Source of the DNA: Bacillota bacterium
GTDB taxonomy: Bacteria > Bacillota > Clostridia > Acetivibrionales > JAMNXU01
DNA length: 64,000 bases
Assembly (NCBI GenBank): GCA_023623175.1
Contig: JAMNXU010000006.1
Span: forward strand, 35,943 to 99,942
Reading direction: 5' to 3'
Notes under the pieces: generated by a model
Told to the model about the DNA's origin: nothing
The model's input: only the letters and a program-made list of their open reading frames with translations
Database searches by the model: none
In this document: piece after piece, positions 41,122 to 50,308 of the stretch
Position numbering within the stretch: position 1 is the first letter of the stretch
Layout of the letters: each line of letters begins with the position of its first letter
Translations under genes and position numbers: made by a program

Positions 41122-41643
41122 TTAATAGATATCCGGTTTTCCTATTCCATTTGCATCAGGCATTACTCCAATAATTTTATATCCCATCTTTAAGTAAAAA
41201 CCGGATTGATGTGTACCGGGGGAAAAGTTTTTAATTTTTCCCGGCAAATCATCAAATAAATCAACATTTGCAAGAGATGTTTCGCCGTTCCCTCGTTCAT
41301 CATCGGCTCCAGCGTAAATTGTCAATCCACCCTGCTTTCTTGCTTCATTTTCTAATGCTGTGATGATTGCTTTGCCAACACCCTGCCTTCGTCTGTCGCT
41401 TCGAACAACCAAAGGATGCAATTCGAATACATTGCCGTTATACATTGGAAGTATGCCTCCCCAGCCAATCACGATATCGTTCTCAACAGCTGCAAGCAAA
41501 GTATTTTCCGGTTTCAGAAGCTCATTAATTTCAGCCAAAGCATCCTGAAGCGTCGGCCAACCAATTGGTATGCTGTCAGTCAACATTTGTGCAGCTTGTA
41601 ATATCTGGGTTTTATTAAGTTGAGCCATGTTTATAATTTTCAT
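41122..41643 (-). CDS. GNAT family N-acetyltransferase
   Basis: 173 residues with the GNAT core: W-G-G-I-L-P-M-Y, E-L-H-P-L-V-V-R strand, then the acetyl-CoA loop R-R-Q-G-V-G-K-A (Q/RxxGxG/A) near residue 88 and a C-terminal G-F-Y-L-K-M-G-Y-K strand. It acetylates an amino group of an unknown small molecule or protein. Its start overlaps the stop of the MocR gene (ATGA), so the two are translationally coupled. A second Met six codons in is an alternative start. Confidence 0.9.
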   Translation of the reverse strand: MKIINMAQLNKTQILQAAQMLTDSIPIGWPTLQDALAEINELLKPENTLLAAVENDIVIGWGGILPMYNGNVFELHPLVVRSDRRRQGVGKAIITALENEARKQGGLTIYAGADDERGNGETSLANVDLFDDLPGKIKNFSPGTHQSGFYLKMGYKIIGVMPDANGIGKPDIY

Positions 41644-42746
41644 TCGACATCTCCCCTTTTTTCCTCAACAGCCTTTCGCTTTTTCCTGCGAATGCGGTTA
41701 ATATGCCGCTCAAAATCGCCGTTGCGCAGCAGCTCCGCAAGGACAAGCTGTTCAAATACCGGCACCGTGCAGGAATAAAAGCCAAGCCGGTTCTGAAAAT
41801 CCCCGAGCAGTCTTTCCGGCAGAATCATGTAACCAATGCGCATGGACGGAGCAATGGTTTTTGAAAACGTATTGACATAAACCACGTTGGAATCGGCAGT
41901 TATTGAGAAAAGGGAATCCTCAGCCTTTTTGGAGACCGTCAGCTCAGAGTCGTAATTGTCCTCTACAATAAAACCATCTCTTTCCTTTGCCCATCTCAGG
42001 TATTCATGCTTCTTTGAAATACTTGCCGTAACGCCGCTCGGAAAACTGTTAAACGGAGTCACATGCAATATGGTCGCATCCGTTCTTTTCAGTTCCGCCG
42101 AAGATATTCCATCCTGGGTTAAAGTAAGCATATCGCACTGAATGCCCATTGCTTCATAAACTTTCCTGATCTTGTCGTATGATGGCTGCTCCAGCGCAAA
42201 TTTCTTCCTGTCCCTGAAAAGCTGCGCAATCAGGCCGTAAAGATACTCCGCGCCGGAACCCACTATAACCTGGGACGGCTTAACGAAAATACCACGGCTT
42301 CTTGCCAGGTATGAACAAATTTCCGCTCTAAGTTCATCACATCCGCTGTTGGGGGATTTTACAAAAATCCGGTTTCCGTAATAAGCCAATACCCTTCTCA
42401 TTGTTTTGGCAAATAACGAGAATGGAAAATCGCCCACACTGCTGGGCTGCAGGCGAATGTCAGGAAGCGCGCCGTTTTGCAGAACCGGTGTCCCATGAAA
42501 ATCCGACTTCTTATAAATCACGTAACATCCACTTCGCTGCCTCGTCTCAATATAACCTTCTTCACTCAGCAGTGCGATCGCATGCTCAACAGTTACAACA
42601 CTGACACCGGTATCTTCGGCAATGGTCCGCTTTGAAGGAAGACGGCTCCCGTAAGGATAGACTTCAGAAATGATATCCTTCACGATCAGTTTATAAAGCT
42701 GCATGTAGGCAGGTATCGGCGAATCAAAATCAATATGGTAATTCAT
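41640..42746 (-). CDS. MocR/PdxR-type regulator (GntR HTH + aminotransferase-like), C-terminally short
   Basis: 368 residues. The GntR winged helix (L-P-S-K-R-T-I-A-E-D-T-G-V-S-V-V-T-V-E) covers residues 10-75, and a fold-type I aminotransferase domain follows with V-E-D-N-Y-D-S-E-L and the PLP lysine in N-T-F-S-K-T-I-A-P-S-M-R-I-G. Typical MocR proteins have 450-500 residues; this one stops at R-R-K-K-R-K-A-V-E-E, lacking about 100 C-terminal residues, exactly where the GNAT ORF begins. PLP binding should be largely intact. The divergent ECF S component suggests it controls vitamin B6 uptake, as PdxR-type regulators do. Confidence 0.85.
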   Translation of the reverse strand: MNYHIDFDSPIPAYMQLYKLIVKDIISEVYPYGSRLPSKRTIAEDTGVSVVTVEHAIALLSEEGYIETRQRSGCYVIYKKSDFHGTPVLQNGALPDIRLQPSSVGDFPFSLFAKTMRRVLAYYGNRIFVKSPNSGCDELRAEICSYLARSRGIFVKPSQVIVGSGAEYLYGLIAQLFRDRKKFALEQPSYDKIRKVYEAMGIQCDMLTLTQDGISSAELKRTDATILHVTPFNSFPSGVTASISKKHEYLRWAKERDGFIVEDNYDSELTVSKKAEDSLFSITADSNVVYVNTFSKTIAPSMRIGYMILPERLLGDFQNRLGFYSCTVPVFEQLVLAELLRNGDFERHINRIRRKKRKAVEEKRGDVE

Positions 42747-42800
42747 CTGGTTATATAAAATTCTCCTGTTCTGGTTATTTGTATAATATCAGATTTATTG

Positions 42801-42866
42801 TATCCTTACATCATGAATTTGTAAAGGATATTTGCTTAATGAACATGTAAAAATAAACATGTAAAG
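42801..42866. promoter_or_regulatory. Candidate MocR operators between mocR and the ECF S component gene
   Basis: An imperfect inverted repeat TATCCTTAC (42801-42809) and GTAAAGGATA (42821-42830) is followed by a direct repeat ACATGTAAA at 42843 and 42857 (14 bp apart). MocR proteins usually bind direct repeats plus an inverted half; placement between the divergent genes fits. Inference from position and symmetry. Confidence 0.45.
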
Positions 42867-42879
42867 GGGATGCATAAAC

Positions 42880-43401
42880 ATGAGTAAAACCTATATCACA
42901 ACGGTCAGGCTCACAATAACCGCACTTTTCATGGCAATGAACATTGCGCTCAGTTCCTTTGGCATGCCCGTTCCCGGTGGTCATTTATATTTGAACGATA
43001 TTGTTATCTGCCTGGCCGCAATCCTGCTGAATCCCGTGGAAGCGTTTGTAGTAGGAGGTATTGGAGCGTTTATCGGTGATGCTCTTTTTTATCCTGCCCC
43101 GATGTTTGTTTCCCTCGTAACTCATGGCCTTCAGGCTGTTGTTATTTCCCTGTTTTCACACAAGGTTCTGAAAGATCACCCGCGCCTTGCTTCGGGTATA
43201 GGGGTTTCAGTCGGCGCTGTAATTATGATTGTCGGTTATTCCCTGGGAAGGGCCTTTATTTACAGCACGCCGGAATATGCCCTGTTAAAACTGCCTTTCC
43301 AGATACTCCAGGCCGTGGTCGGAGCCGTTGTCGGAATGCTGCTGTGCTGGAAATTCGGTATTCGTGATTTATACGCCAGAATAACAAGGAGTAAAGTATA
43401 A
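42880..43401 (+). CDS. ECF transporter S component, probably vitamin B6-related
   Basis: 173 residues with six hydrophobic segments and the S-component features near the N-terminus: T-V-R-L-T-I-T-A-L-F-M-A-M-N-I-A-L, then G-H-L-Y-L-N-D-I-V-I-C, where the first helix contacts the EcfT subunit. F-I-G-D-A-L-F-Y-P and H-G-L-Q-A-V-V resemble pyridoxine/HMP-type S components. It binds a vitamin and works with a shared energising module encoded elsewhere. Divergent MocR regulation makes vitamin B6 the best guess, not proven. Followed by a strong terminator. Confidence 0.85.
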   Translation: MSKTYITTVRLTITALFMAMNIALSSFGMPVPGGHLYLNDIVICLAAILLNPVEAFVVGGIGAFIGDALFYPAPMFVSLVTHGLQAVVISLFSHKVLKDHPRLASGIGVSVGAVIMIVGYSLGRAFIYSTPEYALLKLPFQILQAVVGAVVGMLLCWKFGIRDLYARITRSKV

Positions 43402-43458
43402 TGACTTTCTCTTAACACTCCTAAAAGCAAGGCAAAGCTAAAAACAGGTTTTGAAGTC

Positions 43459-43509
43459 AATAAGGTTTTCAGAAATCGGCACTTCACCCGAAAGTCTGAA
43501 AACCTTATT
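43459..43509 (+). terminator. Terminator of the ECF S component gene
   Basis: A perfect 15-bp stem, AATAAGGTTTTCAGA (43459-43473) with TCTGAAAACCTTATT (43495-43509), followed by TATTTTC. Confidence 0.9.
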
Positions 43510-44022
43510 TATTTTCAGCTAATACCTCCCTGCAAAATCCGGAGTGCAAAATCTGGAGTTTAGCAACATCTTTATTTCATGATATCAGCAACTGCATCTT
43601 TTGGAATGGTAAACTCAACATTTCCTGACATTATTTTCATTCCGGAAGCATTAAGAATGATGCAGATCACGTTATCTTTCCAAAGCGTAATGTTGCTATA
43701 TTAGGTTAAGCTCTTACATGAACCAGTTGTTTTTTGACACTGTCAGAATACTGGATTTACATGTTAACCGGACTAAATATATATCTCCAATTATTAAATT
43801 CTTCAATTATTAAATGCTCTTCCTTGAAAGAAATAAAGGAGCTGAACCAGAGGAACGACAGTTTATCCCGCATCGCCTTATCAGTCACAAAAATCAATAT
43901 CGGTGACTGTTTCTCCATACCGCTTGCTGTATAAAGGCCCGCTTCGACCACCGCCTTTATATAGCTTCATTTCTCACTTTCTCCAAAGTATCCAGATCAA
44001 GCTTCTTCATCTGGAGGACAGC
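43510..44022 (-). other. Gene-poor stretch with two short orphan reading frames
   Basis: Two minus-strand frames may be gene remnants. At 43572-43700 a startless frame reads L-W-K-D-N-V-I-C-I-I-L-N-A-S-G-M-K and ends D-A-V-A-D-I-M-K. At 43757-43951 a 64-codon frame reads Y-T-A-S-G-M-E-K-Q-S-P-I-L-I-F-V-T-D-K. Neither was recognised and neither has a good ribosome binding site. Confidence 0.35.
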
Positions 44023-44383
44023 TTAGTTCACTCTCCGGACCTGTTCCTCTGTTCCGCTGAAAAAGAGTTCTTCCATGTTTTCGGGCACAACCTGCCAGGA
44101 TACGCCGAACTGATCCTTGCACCATCCGCAATTTTCGGCATCGGGCACAGCCGAAAGCTTCTCCCAGAAATAATCTATCTCTTTTTGGTCCCTGCAATTC
44201 ACAATGAACGAAAATGCTTCATTGAAAGTGTAGTCCTCATCACAGCCGTTGTCCATTGCGCAGAAATCCATACCGTCCAGCCGGAAAACCGCATAGTCTT
44301 GACTGTCCAAAAAGGCTGGTGTAGAACTCGGCCGCTTCCCTGGCTTCCCTGTCATACCATAAATGCGGAACAATTTTTTGCAT
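44023..44383 (-). pseudogene. PhnB/VOC-family protein with internal deletion and frameshift
   Basis: The ATG at 44381-44383 gives [21 protein letters not shown], the normal PhnB start, up to L-F-G-Q-S. A different frame then carries the rest: [35 protein letters not shown] and C-G-W-C-K-D-Q-F-G-V-S-W-Q-V-V-P. About 30 residues between the two parts are gone. Intact members of this VOC subfamily are about 140-160 residues. Confidence 0.8.
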
Positions 44384-44470
44384 GCGGGTTTTTCCCCTTT
44401 CTTTATATAGTTAAAAAATAATTTCCAAATCTACTCGCCGTCATAGTATTCAACCTTTCCTTGCGCCCTG

Positions 44471-46357
44471 TCATGCTGTCAGTAACATCGCAGACCTGAT
44501 CAGTTCCTTTGTATATTCATGCTGGGGCCTGCAAAGCAATTCCCCGGCTTCCTTTACCTCTGCAATTTCACCGCGGTATATGACGCAAATCCTGTCGCAA
44601 AACCGGAAAGTGACGCTTAAATCGTGGGAAATAAATATATAAGTCAGGTTATACTTTTTCTGCAATTCTTTAAGTAAACAAAGTATTTGCGCCTGGATGG
44701 TGACATCCAGCGACGATACCGGCTCATCCAGAATAACGAGCCCGGGGTTTACAATGAGAGCTGCTGCGATGGCTGCCCTCTGCCTCTGCCCCCCGCTCAG
44801 TTGATGGGGATACCGCTCCAGGTGCTCCGGGGAAAGCCCCACCTGCCGTATCATTTCATTGACCCTTTGCATCCGTTCCTTTTTCCCCAGGTTCGTCTGA
44901 AGCTTCAGGGGTTCTTCCAGGATCCACGCGATTTTTTTCATCGGGTTAAGGCTTCCGTACGGGTCCTGGAATACCATTTGCGGCCTGGAAACGGACATTT
45001 CACTGCCTGCGGCTGCTATACCGTTAATTTTGATAACTCCCTCAACTTCCGTGTCCAGTCCCACAATTGCCTTTGCCAGCGTAGACTTTCCGCTTCCGCT
45101 TTCCCCGATAATGCCGAGGGTTTCTCCCTGCCTCACTGAAATGGTTACATTCCTTATAACCTGTTTCCTGCTTCTTTTTCCTGGTAAAACGATGCCTTTT
45201 TCCGGATAAAACACGTTGAGGTTTTTAATTATCAGTATTTCTTCTTGATCTTTGTCTTGATTTTTGTTTTTACCTTTGTTTTGAACCCTGGTTTGATCCC
45301 TCGTTTGGTTTTTAGCCTGATCTTCGCCATGGTCTTTACCCGGTCCCGTGTTAAGGTCAGTGCCGGTCCGATCCTCTTTGAGGTTTGACCCGTTCCATTC
45401 ACTGCAAACTGCTGTTTCATTGCGATCCTTATTAATATTTGTTCCATTCGGGTCCATGTCAAGTTCTGTTCCATCCTGAACTACGTTGCCGTTTATCTCA
45501 CCTTCATCTTTGTTACAATCGAAAAAGGTTTCTCCGTCCAAACCTTTCAGCAATGCGCCGGTTTCAGAAAACAGCACGGGCGCGGATTCCACCAGCTGCC
45601 TTGTATATTCATTTTCAGGATGTGCAAACAATACTTTTGCCGCCCCGGACTCGACAATCCTGCCGTCCTTCATTATAACGGCCCTGTCGCAAACACTTTG
45701 AATTACGCGCAAATCATGGGAAATCAGGATAATGCCCGTTCCGTGCTTAACATTCATCTCTTTCAGCAGCTCAAGAATTTTGCCCTGCGTTGTGACGTCC
45801 AGCGCCGTTGTGGGTTCGTCCGCAATGACAAGTTTTGGCCCTGCAATCATTGCCATGGCTATCATTGCTCTCTGGCGCATACCGCCGGACAACTGGTGGG
45901 GATACATATGATAAACTTCAGGCGCCAGCCCCACTTCCTCCAACGCTTTCAACGTCAGTATCCGGTACTCTTCTTTCGCAAGGCTTGAATGAAGCCGCAG
46001 CATTTCTTCCACCTGGGCCCCGATGGTGAGAAGCGGATTGAAGGATGTCATGGAATCCTGGAATACCATTGATATTTCGGCGCCTCTCAGCCGGCGGAGC
46101 TCCTTTTCCTCCATGGTCAGAAGGTTTTTTCCAAGAAAATGTATACCCCCGCTTAATATTTTTGCCGATACGGGAAGCAGCCCCATTACGGCCAGCACAG
46201 TCATGGTTTTCCCGGATCCCGACTCTCCTGCAATTCCGAGGATTTCGCCTTTGTTGACCTCCAGCGTTACATGATCTACCACTGTATTTATCTTTCTGCG
46301 CCTTGCAAACCCAATAGTGAGATTTTCTATATTTAAGAGTATTTCATTACTTTTCAT
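44471..46357 (-). CDS. Oligopeptide/dipeptide ABC transporter ATPase, DppD-DppF fusion
   Basis: 628 residues with two complete ABC ATPases in one chain. The first (1-265) has G-E-S-G-S-G-K-T, L-S-G-G-M-R-Q-R and L-V-I-A-D-E-P-T-T-A-L-D; the second (about 375-628) has G-E-S-G-S-G-K-S, L-S-G-G-Q-R-Q-R and L-V-I-L-D-E-P-V-S-S-L-D. They are joined by a roughly 85-residue low-complexity linker of N, D, K, Q, T and R. The fusion replaces the separate D and F subunits and energises the adjacent DppB/DppC permeases. The start overlaps the end of the permease gene by 11 bp. Confidence 0.93.
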   Translation of the reverse strand: MKSNEILLNIENLTIGFARRRKINTVVDHVTLEVNKGEILGIAGESGSGKTMTVLAVMGLLPVSAKILSGGIHFLGKNLLTMEEKELRRLRGAEISMVFQDSMTSFNPLLTIGAQVEEMLRLHSSLAKEEYRILTLKALEEVGLAPEVYHMYPHQLSGGMRQRAMIAMAMIAGPKLVIADEPTTALDVTTQGKILELLKEMNVKHGTGIILISHDLRVIQSVCDRAVIMKDGRIVESGAAKVLFAHPENEYTRQLVESAPVLFSETGALLKGLDGETFFDCNKDEGEINGNVVQDGTELDMDPNGTNINKDRNETAVCSEWNGSNLKEDRTGTDLNTGPGKDHGEDQAKNQTRDQTRVQNKGKNKNQDKDQEEILIIKNLNVFYPEKGIVLPGKRSRKQVIRNVTISVRQGETLGIIGESGSGKSTLAKAIVGLDTEVEGVIKINGIAAAGSEMSVSRPQMVFQDPYGSLNPMKKIAWILEEPLKLQTNLGKKERMQRVNEMIRQVGLSPEHLERYPHQLSGGQRQRAAIAAALIVNPGLVILDEPVSSLDVTIQAQILCLLKELQKKYNLTYIFISHDLSVTFRFCDRICVIYRGEIAEVKEAGELLCRPQHEYTKELIRSAMLLTA

Positions 46358-47183
46358 TGGCCAAACCTCCGCTTATGAGGCTGAAACCCAGGACCGTCAG
46401 TATGATCATCACGCCGGGCGCTATCGCGTACCATGGCGAATCCAGGAGGTAACCCTGGGCTTCAGAAAGCATGCGTCCAAGGCTTGCCTGGGGCGGCTGA
46501 ACGCCCAGTCCCAGGAAACTGAGTCCTGCTTCGGCAAGCACCGCGTTGTTGAATCCGATCAGCAGCGACGGTATCAAAACCCTCCCCGTGTTTGGCAATA
46601 TATGGACAAACATGATGCGAAAATTCCCGGCACCCATTAATTTTGCATTTTTGACAAAATCCCTTTCCTTCAGGACAATAAACTCGCTTCTTACAACACG
46701 GGCATAGCTCGGAACGAATATAATTCCCAGGGCAAGGATTATGTTGTAGCTTCCGGGCCCAAATACGCTTACAAAAACCAATGCCAGCAATATACTGGGA
46801 AAAGAGGTCAAAACGTCATTCAACCTCATTATTGCCTCATCAAACCATCCTCCGAAATAGCCTGTCAATGCGCCGACTATTGTTCCCAGCGACGCGCCGA
46901 CAAAAACGATTGAAACCGCTATGATATACGTAGTTCCGGCCCCTTTCATAACACGGCTCAGGATGTCCCTTCCGAAATTATCGGTGCCGAACAGGTGCAA
47001 AAGGCTCGGTGGACTGTTTCTTAAAGCGGCGTCCATCTTGTTCGGATCATACGGGGTATAAAAAAATCCGGTCAAAACGACCAAAAGTACGAGGGATGTA
47101 ATTGACAGGCCTAATATATAATTAAAATCATGTTTATTTTTGCCGGGTTGCATTCTCTCCACCCCTTGCTTTCCATGTCTCAT
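46347..47183 (-). CDS. ABC transporter permease, DppC type
   Basis: 278 residues: an N-terminal helix (Y-I-L-G-L-S-I-T-S-L-V-L-L-V-V-L), a periplasmic loop with H-L-F-G-T-D-N-F-G-R-D-I-L-S-R (the DppC/OppC signature), and five further helices with the EAA loop E-A-G-L-S-F-L-G-L-G near residue 220 that docks the ATPase. A second in-frame ATG ten codons in also has GTGGAG upstream. Overlaps the ATPase gene and lies 9 bp after dppB. Confidence 0.93.
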   Translation of the reverse strand: MRHGKQGVERMQPGKNKHDFNYILGLSITSLVLLVVLTGFFYTPYDPNKMDAALRNSPPSLLHLFGTDNFGRDILSRVMKGAGTTYIIAVSIVFVGASLGTIVGALTGYFGGWFDEAIMRLNDVLTSFPSILLALVFVSVFGPGSYNIILALGIIFVPSYARVVRSEFIVLKERDFVKNAKLMGAGNFRIMFVHILPNTGRVLIPSLLIGFNNAVLAEAGLSFLGLGVQPPQASLGRMLSEAQGYLLDSPWYAIAPGVMIILTVLGFSLISGGLANEK

Positions 47184-47192
47184 TGCTGTTCC

Positions 47193-48140
47193 TCAACCTG
47201 TCCTGACCCTCGGATCAATCCATTGGTAAATAAGATCGACGAAGAAATTAATAATGATCACTACCGACGCACTATACAGGATGATTGCCTGCACCACGGC
47301 ATAATCCCTGTTTGCAATGGATGACACCAGCAATCTGCCAAGGCCGGGGAGATTAAACACCTGTTCCACAAGAATGGCTCCTGCGAGGATATCGGCCAGT
47401 ATCATTGCCAAAAAAGTTATTACGGGAATCAACGCATTTTTCAGTACATGTCGAAAAAGGACCCTTATATTGGACATCCCCTTGCTTTTCGCCGTTCTTG
47501 CATAGTCAAGCTCCATTTCCCGCAGCAGTGAGCTTCGCAAAAATTTAACCACCATGGCGATCCTGGGAATCGCCACCGCGGCGGCAGGGAATATCATGAA
47601 CCTCAGGAACAGCCTGAAATTCTCCCAGGGATTAACATAACTGCCCGGCGTGAACCATTTTAAAATAATGCCGAAGACCAGGGTAATCATCATGCCCAAA
47701 AAAAAGGACGGTACCGACATAAATACCTGGTTAACCAGTGTAATCAATGAATCCAGGATATAATTCTTTTTAAGGGCCGACAGGATTCCCAGGGGTATTG
47801 AAACAGCTACAATCAACAGGAACGACAATACGGCCAGCCAGGCAGTGACGATTAATCGATCCCCTATTAATGCGCTGACCTTAATTTGCATCCGGTATTG
47901 GGACGAATAGCCAAAGTCGCCCCTTAAAGCATTTTTTAGCCAGTTTAGGTAACGAACCGGGAGGCTTTTATTCAGCCCCATTTCCTCCCGGTATTCCTCG
48001 AGCTGTTCCTCCGTGGCATCTATTCCAAGAGCGCTCAAAGCGCTGTCCCCGGGGATTACCTGGAAAGCTGCGAAGGTCAGAATGGAAGTAAAAAGCAATG
48101 ATACTACAAGAGAAATGAATTTTTTAACGGTATACTTCAT
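47193..48140 (-). CDS. ABC transporter permease, DppB type
   Basis: 315 residues, six membrane helices. The first is K-K-F-I-S-L-V-V-S-L-L-F-T-S; a periplasmic segment follows with L-G-I-D-A-T-E-E-Q-L-E-E-Y-R-E-E-M-G-L-N-K-S-L-P-V-R-Y, the usual OppB/DppB start; the EAA loop is Y-A-R-T-A-K-S-K-G-M near residue 205. Pairs with the DppC-type permease to form the channel for peptides, nickel or similar ligands. Confidence 0.93.
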   Translation of the reverse strand: MKYTVKKFISLVVSLLFTSILTFAAFQVIPGDSALSALGIDATEEQLEEYREEMGLNKSLPVRYLNWLKNALRGDFGYSSQYRMQIKVSALIGDRLIVTAWLAVLSFLLIVAVSIPLGILSALKKNYILDSLITLVNQVFMSVPSFFLGMMITLVFGIILKWFTPGSYVNPWENFRLFLRFMIFPAAAVAIPRIAMVVKFLRSSLLREMELDYARTAKSKGMSNIRVLFRHVLKNALIPVITFLAMILADILAGAILVEQVFNLPGLGRLLVSSIANRDYAVVQAIILYSASVVIIINFFVDLIYQWIDPRVRTG

Positions 48141-48240
48141 TCAAACCTTCACCCCCCCATGGTAAACTCGAACTGTCTTTTGGCTTGCGCCGTTCATGGG
48201 CTGTTAATGCGCTATTGAGCGTTATTTTATGCGCTGTTAA

Positions 48241-49815
48241 TTAATCGGGTAGCATTCCTTTTTTGTAATAAACTAGCGACATGTCCTGGACATAAATCGG
48301 GTAATGGGTATACCCGCCCAGTTTGTCACTCACTGCGGTCAACTGGTACGGATCCTGGATAAATACCGCAACCGCATCATTGGTGAGCATGGCCTGCATT
48401 TGCCTGTACAGCTCTGTCTTTTTCTCTTCTTTCGTTTCTGTTTCACCTTGGCTGTACAGGGCGTCAAATTCCGGGTTGCTGTAATTCACGAAGTTATTTT
48501 GCGCAGACGAACGGAATCTCGACAGGGCCCTCCCTGGCGACAGTTCAGCGGCAAGCCCCACAAGCGTTGTTTCATATTTTCGGCCCCTGTATACATCGGA
48601 CAGCCAGCTCGACCATTCAATCAGCCGGATTTTGGCCGTGATGCCAACCTGTTTTAACTGTTCCACAATTACCTGGGCCGCATCAATATGGGGCTGGTAA
48701 TTTGATGGAACCGTAATCGTAAACTCAAAACCCTTTTCATATCCCGCTTCCTTCAACAGTTCCCTGGCCTTTTCGGGATTGTACGGATAAACATTCACAA
48801 GGCTTTCATCATAATATTTTTTAAATCCGGGGTACATATTGGTGCCAATTACCTTGCCGCGCCCCCCGGAAACCATATCGATCACAGCCTGCCGGTCAAC
48901 CGCATGGCACAGGGCCTGCCTGACGAGCTTGTTGTCAAAAGGCGGAACCTTGTTGTTGATAAACAGTGCCTGGATCAGGTTCATCGGTCCCGCTTCCAGG
49001 TGATAACCCTTCGGAAGGTGGGAAGCCTGCGCGTCAGTAATGTAAGGAAGAATATCTATGCTTCCTGCCTGGAGTTCCATAAACGCGGCGTCGGTACCCG
49101 ATGATATTTTGAAAGTAACGCGGTCGAGGTATGGCACTCCTTCAATATAATACGCCTCGTTCTTTTCCAGTACAATGCTCTGCAACGGCGTATAGGACAC
49201 AAACTTAAACGGGCCCGTACCAATGGGCTTTGTATCCAGCTCAGCATAATCCTTCGGCACTATCGCGAGCGTCAGGTACGGAAGCAGTTCGGTATCCGCC
49301 TGCTTCAGGCGAATTTCAACAGTCCTTTCACCGGTCGCAACCACATCGGATATGATCAAAAGCGCCGATTCCGTAACAATCGCCGGATCTTTTGGCTCAA
49401 GCATGCCTGCGCTTCTTTTTATGGAATAAACAACATCCTCCACCGTGACGGGGCTGCCGTCATGGAATCTGACGCCCTCGCGCAGCGTGAAGGTATAAGT
49501 CATGCCATCATCTGAAATATCATAGCTTTCTGCCGCAGCGGGATTTAAGTCCCCGTCGGCATCAAACTTCACCAGTCCCTCAAAAATGTTGAACAAAACT
49601 TCCTTGGTTCCTGCCGATATTGCTTTATGGGGGTCAAGGCCGTCCAGGTCCTGGGTTATTCCTACAGTGACTGAACCTCCGTAAACAGGCTCCGATTTTT
49701 CCGCTTCCGCAGGTCCGGCCGGGGACGAGTCTTTATTTTTTCCGCTGCATCCACTGAGTGCAATAGTAAGTACTGTGACTAGCAGTAAAATTTTTGCCGG
49801 TTTATTTGCAGACAT
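48241..49815 (-). CDS. ABC transporter substrate-binding lipoprotein (family 5, peptide/nickel type)
   Basis: 524 residues with a lipoprotein signal peptide and lipobox I-A-L-S-G-C near residue 23, then a family 5 solute-binding fold: L-D-P-H-K-A-I-S, Y-T-F-T-L-R-E-G-V-R-F-H-D-G-S-P-V-T-V-E-D-V-V-Y-S, and L-V-R-Q-A-L-C-H-A-V-D-R. It delivers ligand to the DppB/DppC/fused-ATPase transporter downstream. About 100 bp separates it from dppB, and it is first in the operon. The ligand cannot be told from sequence. Confidence 0.92.
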   Translation of the reverse strand: MSANKPAKILLLVTVLTIALSGCSGKNKDSSPAGPAEAEKSEPVYGGSVTVGITQDLDGLDPHKAISAGTKEVLFNIFEGLVKFDADGDLNPAAAESYDISDDGMTYTFTLREGVRFHDGSPVTVEDVVYSIKRSAGMLEPKDPAIVTESALLIISDVVATGERTVEIRLKQADTELLPYLTLAIVPKDYAELDTKPIGTGPFKFVSYTPLQSIVLEKNEAYYIEGVPYLDRVTFKISSGTDAAFMELQAGSIDILPYITDAQASHLPKGYHLEAGPMNLIQALFINNKVPPFDNKLVRQALCHAVDRQAVIDMVSGGRGKVIGTNMYPGFKKYYDESLVNVYPYNPEKARELLKEAGYEKGFEFTITVPSNYQPHIDAAQVIVEQLKQVGITAKIRLIEWSSWLSDVYRGRKYETTLVGLAAELSPGRALSRFRSSAQNNFVNYSNPEFDALYSQGETETKEEKKTELYRQMQAMLTNDAVAVFIQDPYQLTAVSDKLGGYTHYPIYVQDMSLVYYKKGMLPD

Positions 49816-49949
49816 AATTCACACCCCACTAATAGCTCACTCTTACAATAAGTTGTAATTATTATAATAAAGATTTTTACCACAATTGCAAGGAAATTTT
49901 TATCCCCCGGGTCATTTTAAGGATAACAACACCCCGAACTTCACCCGTT

Positions 49950-50257
49950 GACGGTTTTCTCACAATCCCTTTTTTCTCCGGCAGGGCTTGCAGTATTGCA
50001 TCTGTAACGACAGCGGGGCTTGCAGTCCCTTAAAAAATGTCTGCAACACTGATATGCTCCTTGGGCAATACATAAAGCCCGGAATTGTACTGCAATGTCC
50101 CGCCGCTCTTTGCCAGCGCAGTTACTCCCTGTTTCATGAACTGGTGCACCTGCACGAAGTCCCATCCCAGCCCCGCTTTGAACAGGGGCTCTCCATCCGG
50201 CAAAGTTTCGGGACCCTGTTGAGTCTTGGAAAATTCTCCAATCATGGCCGCATTCAA
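49950..50257 (-). pseudogene. Remnant of a serine hydrolase (class C beta-lactamase family)
   Basis: The frame reads G-L-G-W-D-F-V-Q-V-H-Q-F-M-K-Q-G-V-T-A-L-A-K-S-G-G and then Y-N-S-G-L-Y-V-L-P-K-E, the late region of a beta-lactamase-fold serine hydrolase, including the K-S-G-G (KTG-like) motif. An in-frame TAA at 50030 follows V-A-D-I-F, and beyond it G-T-A-S-P-A-V-V-T-D-A-I-L-Q-A-L-P-E-K-K-G continues in family style. The N-terminal two thirds, with SxxK, are missing. It abuts the M56 gene, so it was probably part of the same signalling unit. Confidence 0.75.
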
Positions 50258-50308
50258 AACTGCTCCGTATTTCCAGTCGTCTGCTCAATAATCCTTCCCT
50301 TCACATTC

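Noticed and set aside
44471..46357. Fused ATPase as an assembly artefact
   Set aside because: Frame is continuous through a plausible linker and both halves are complete; DppD-DppF fusions are known.
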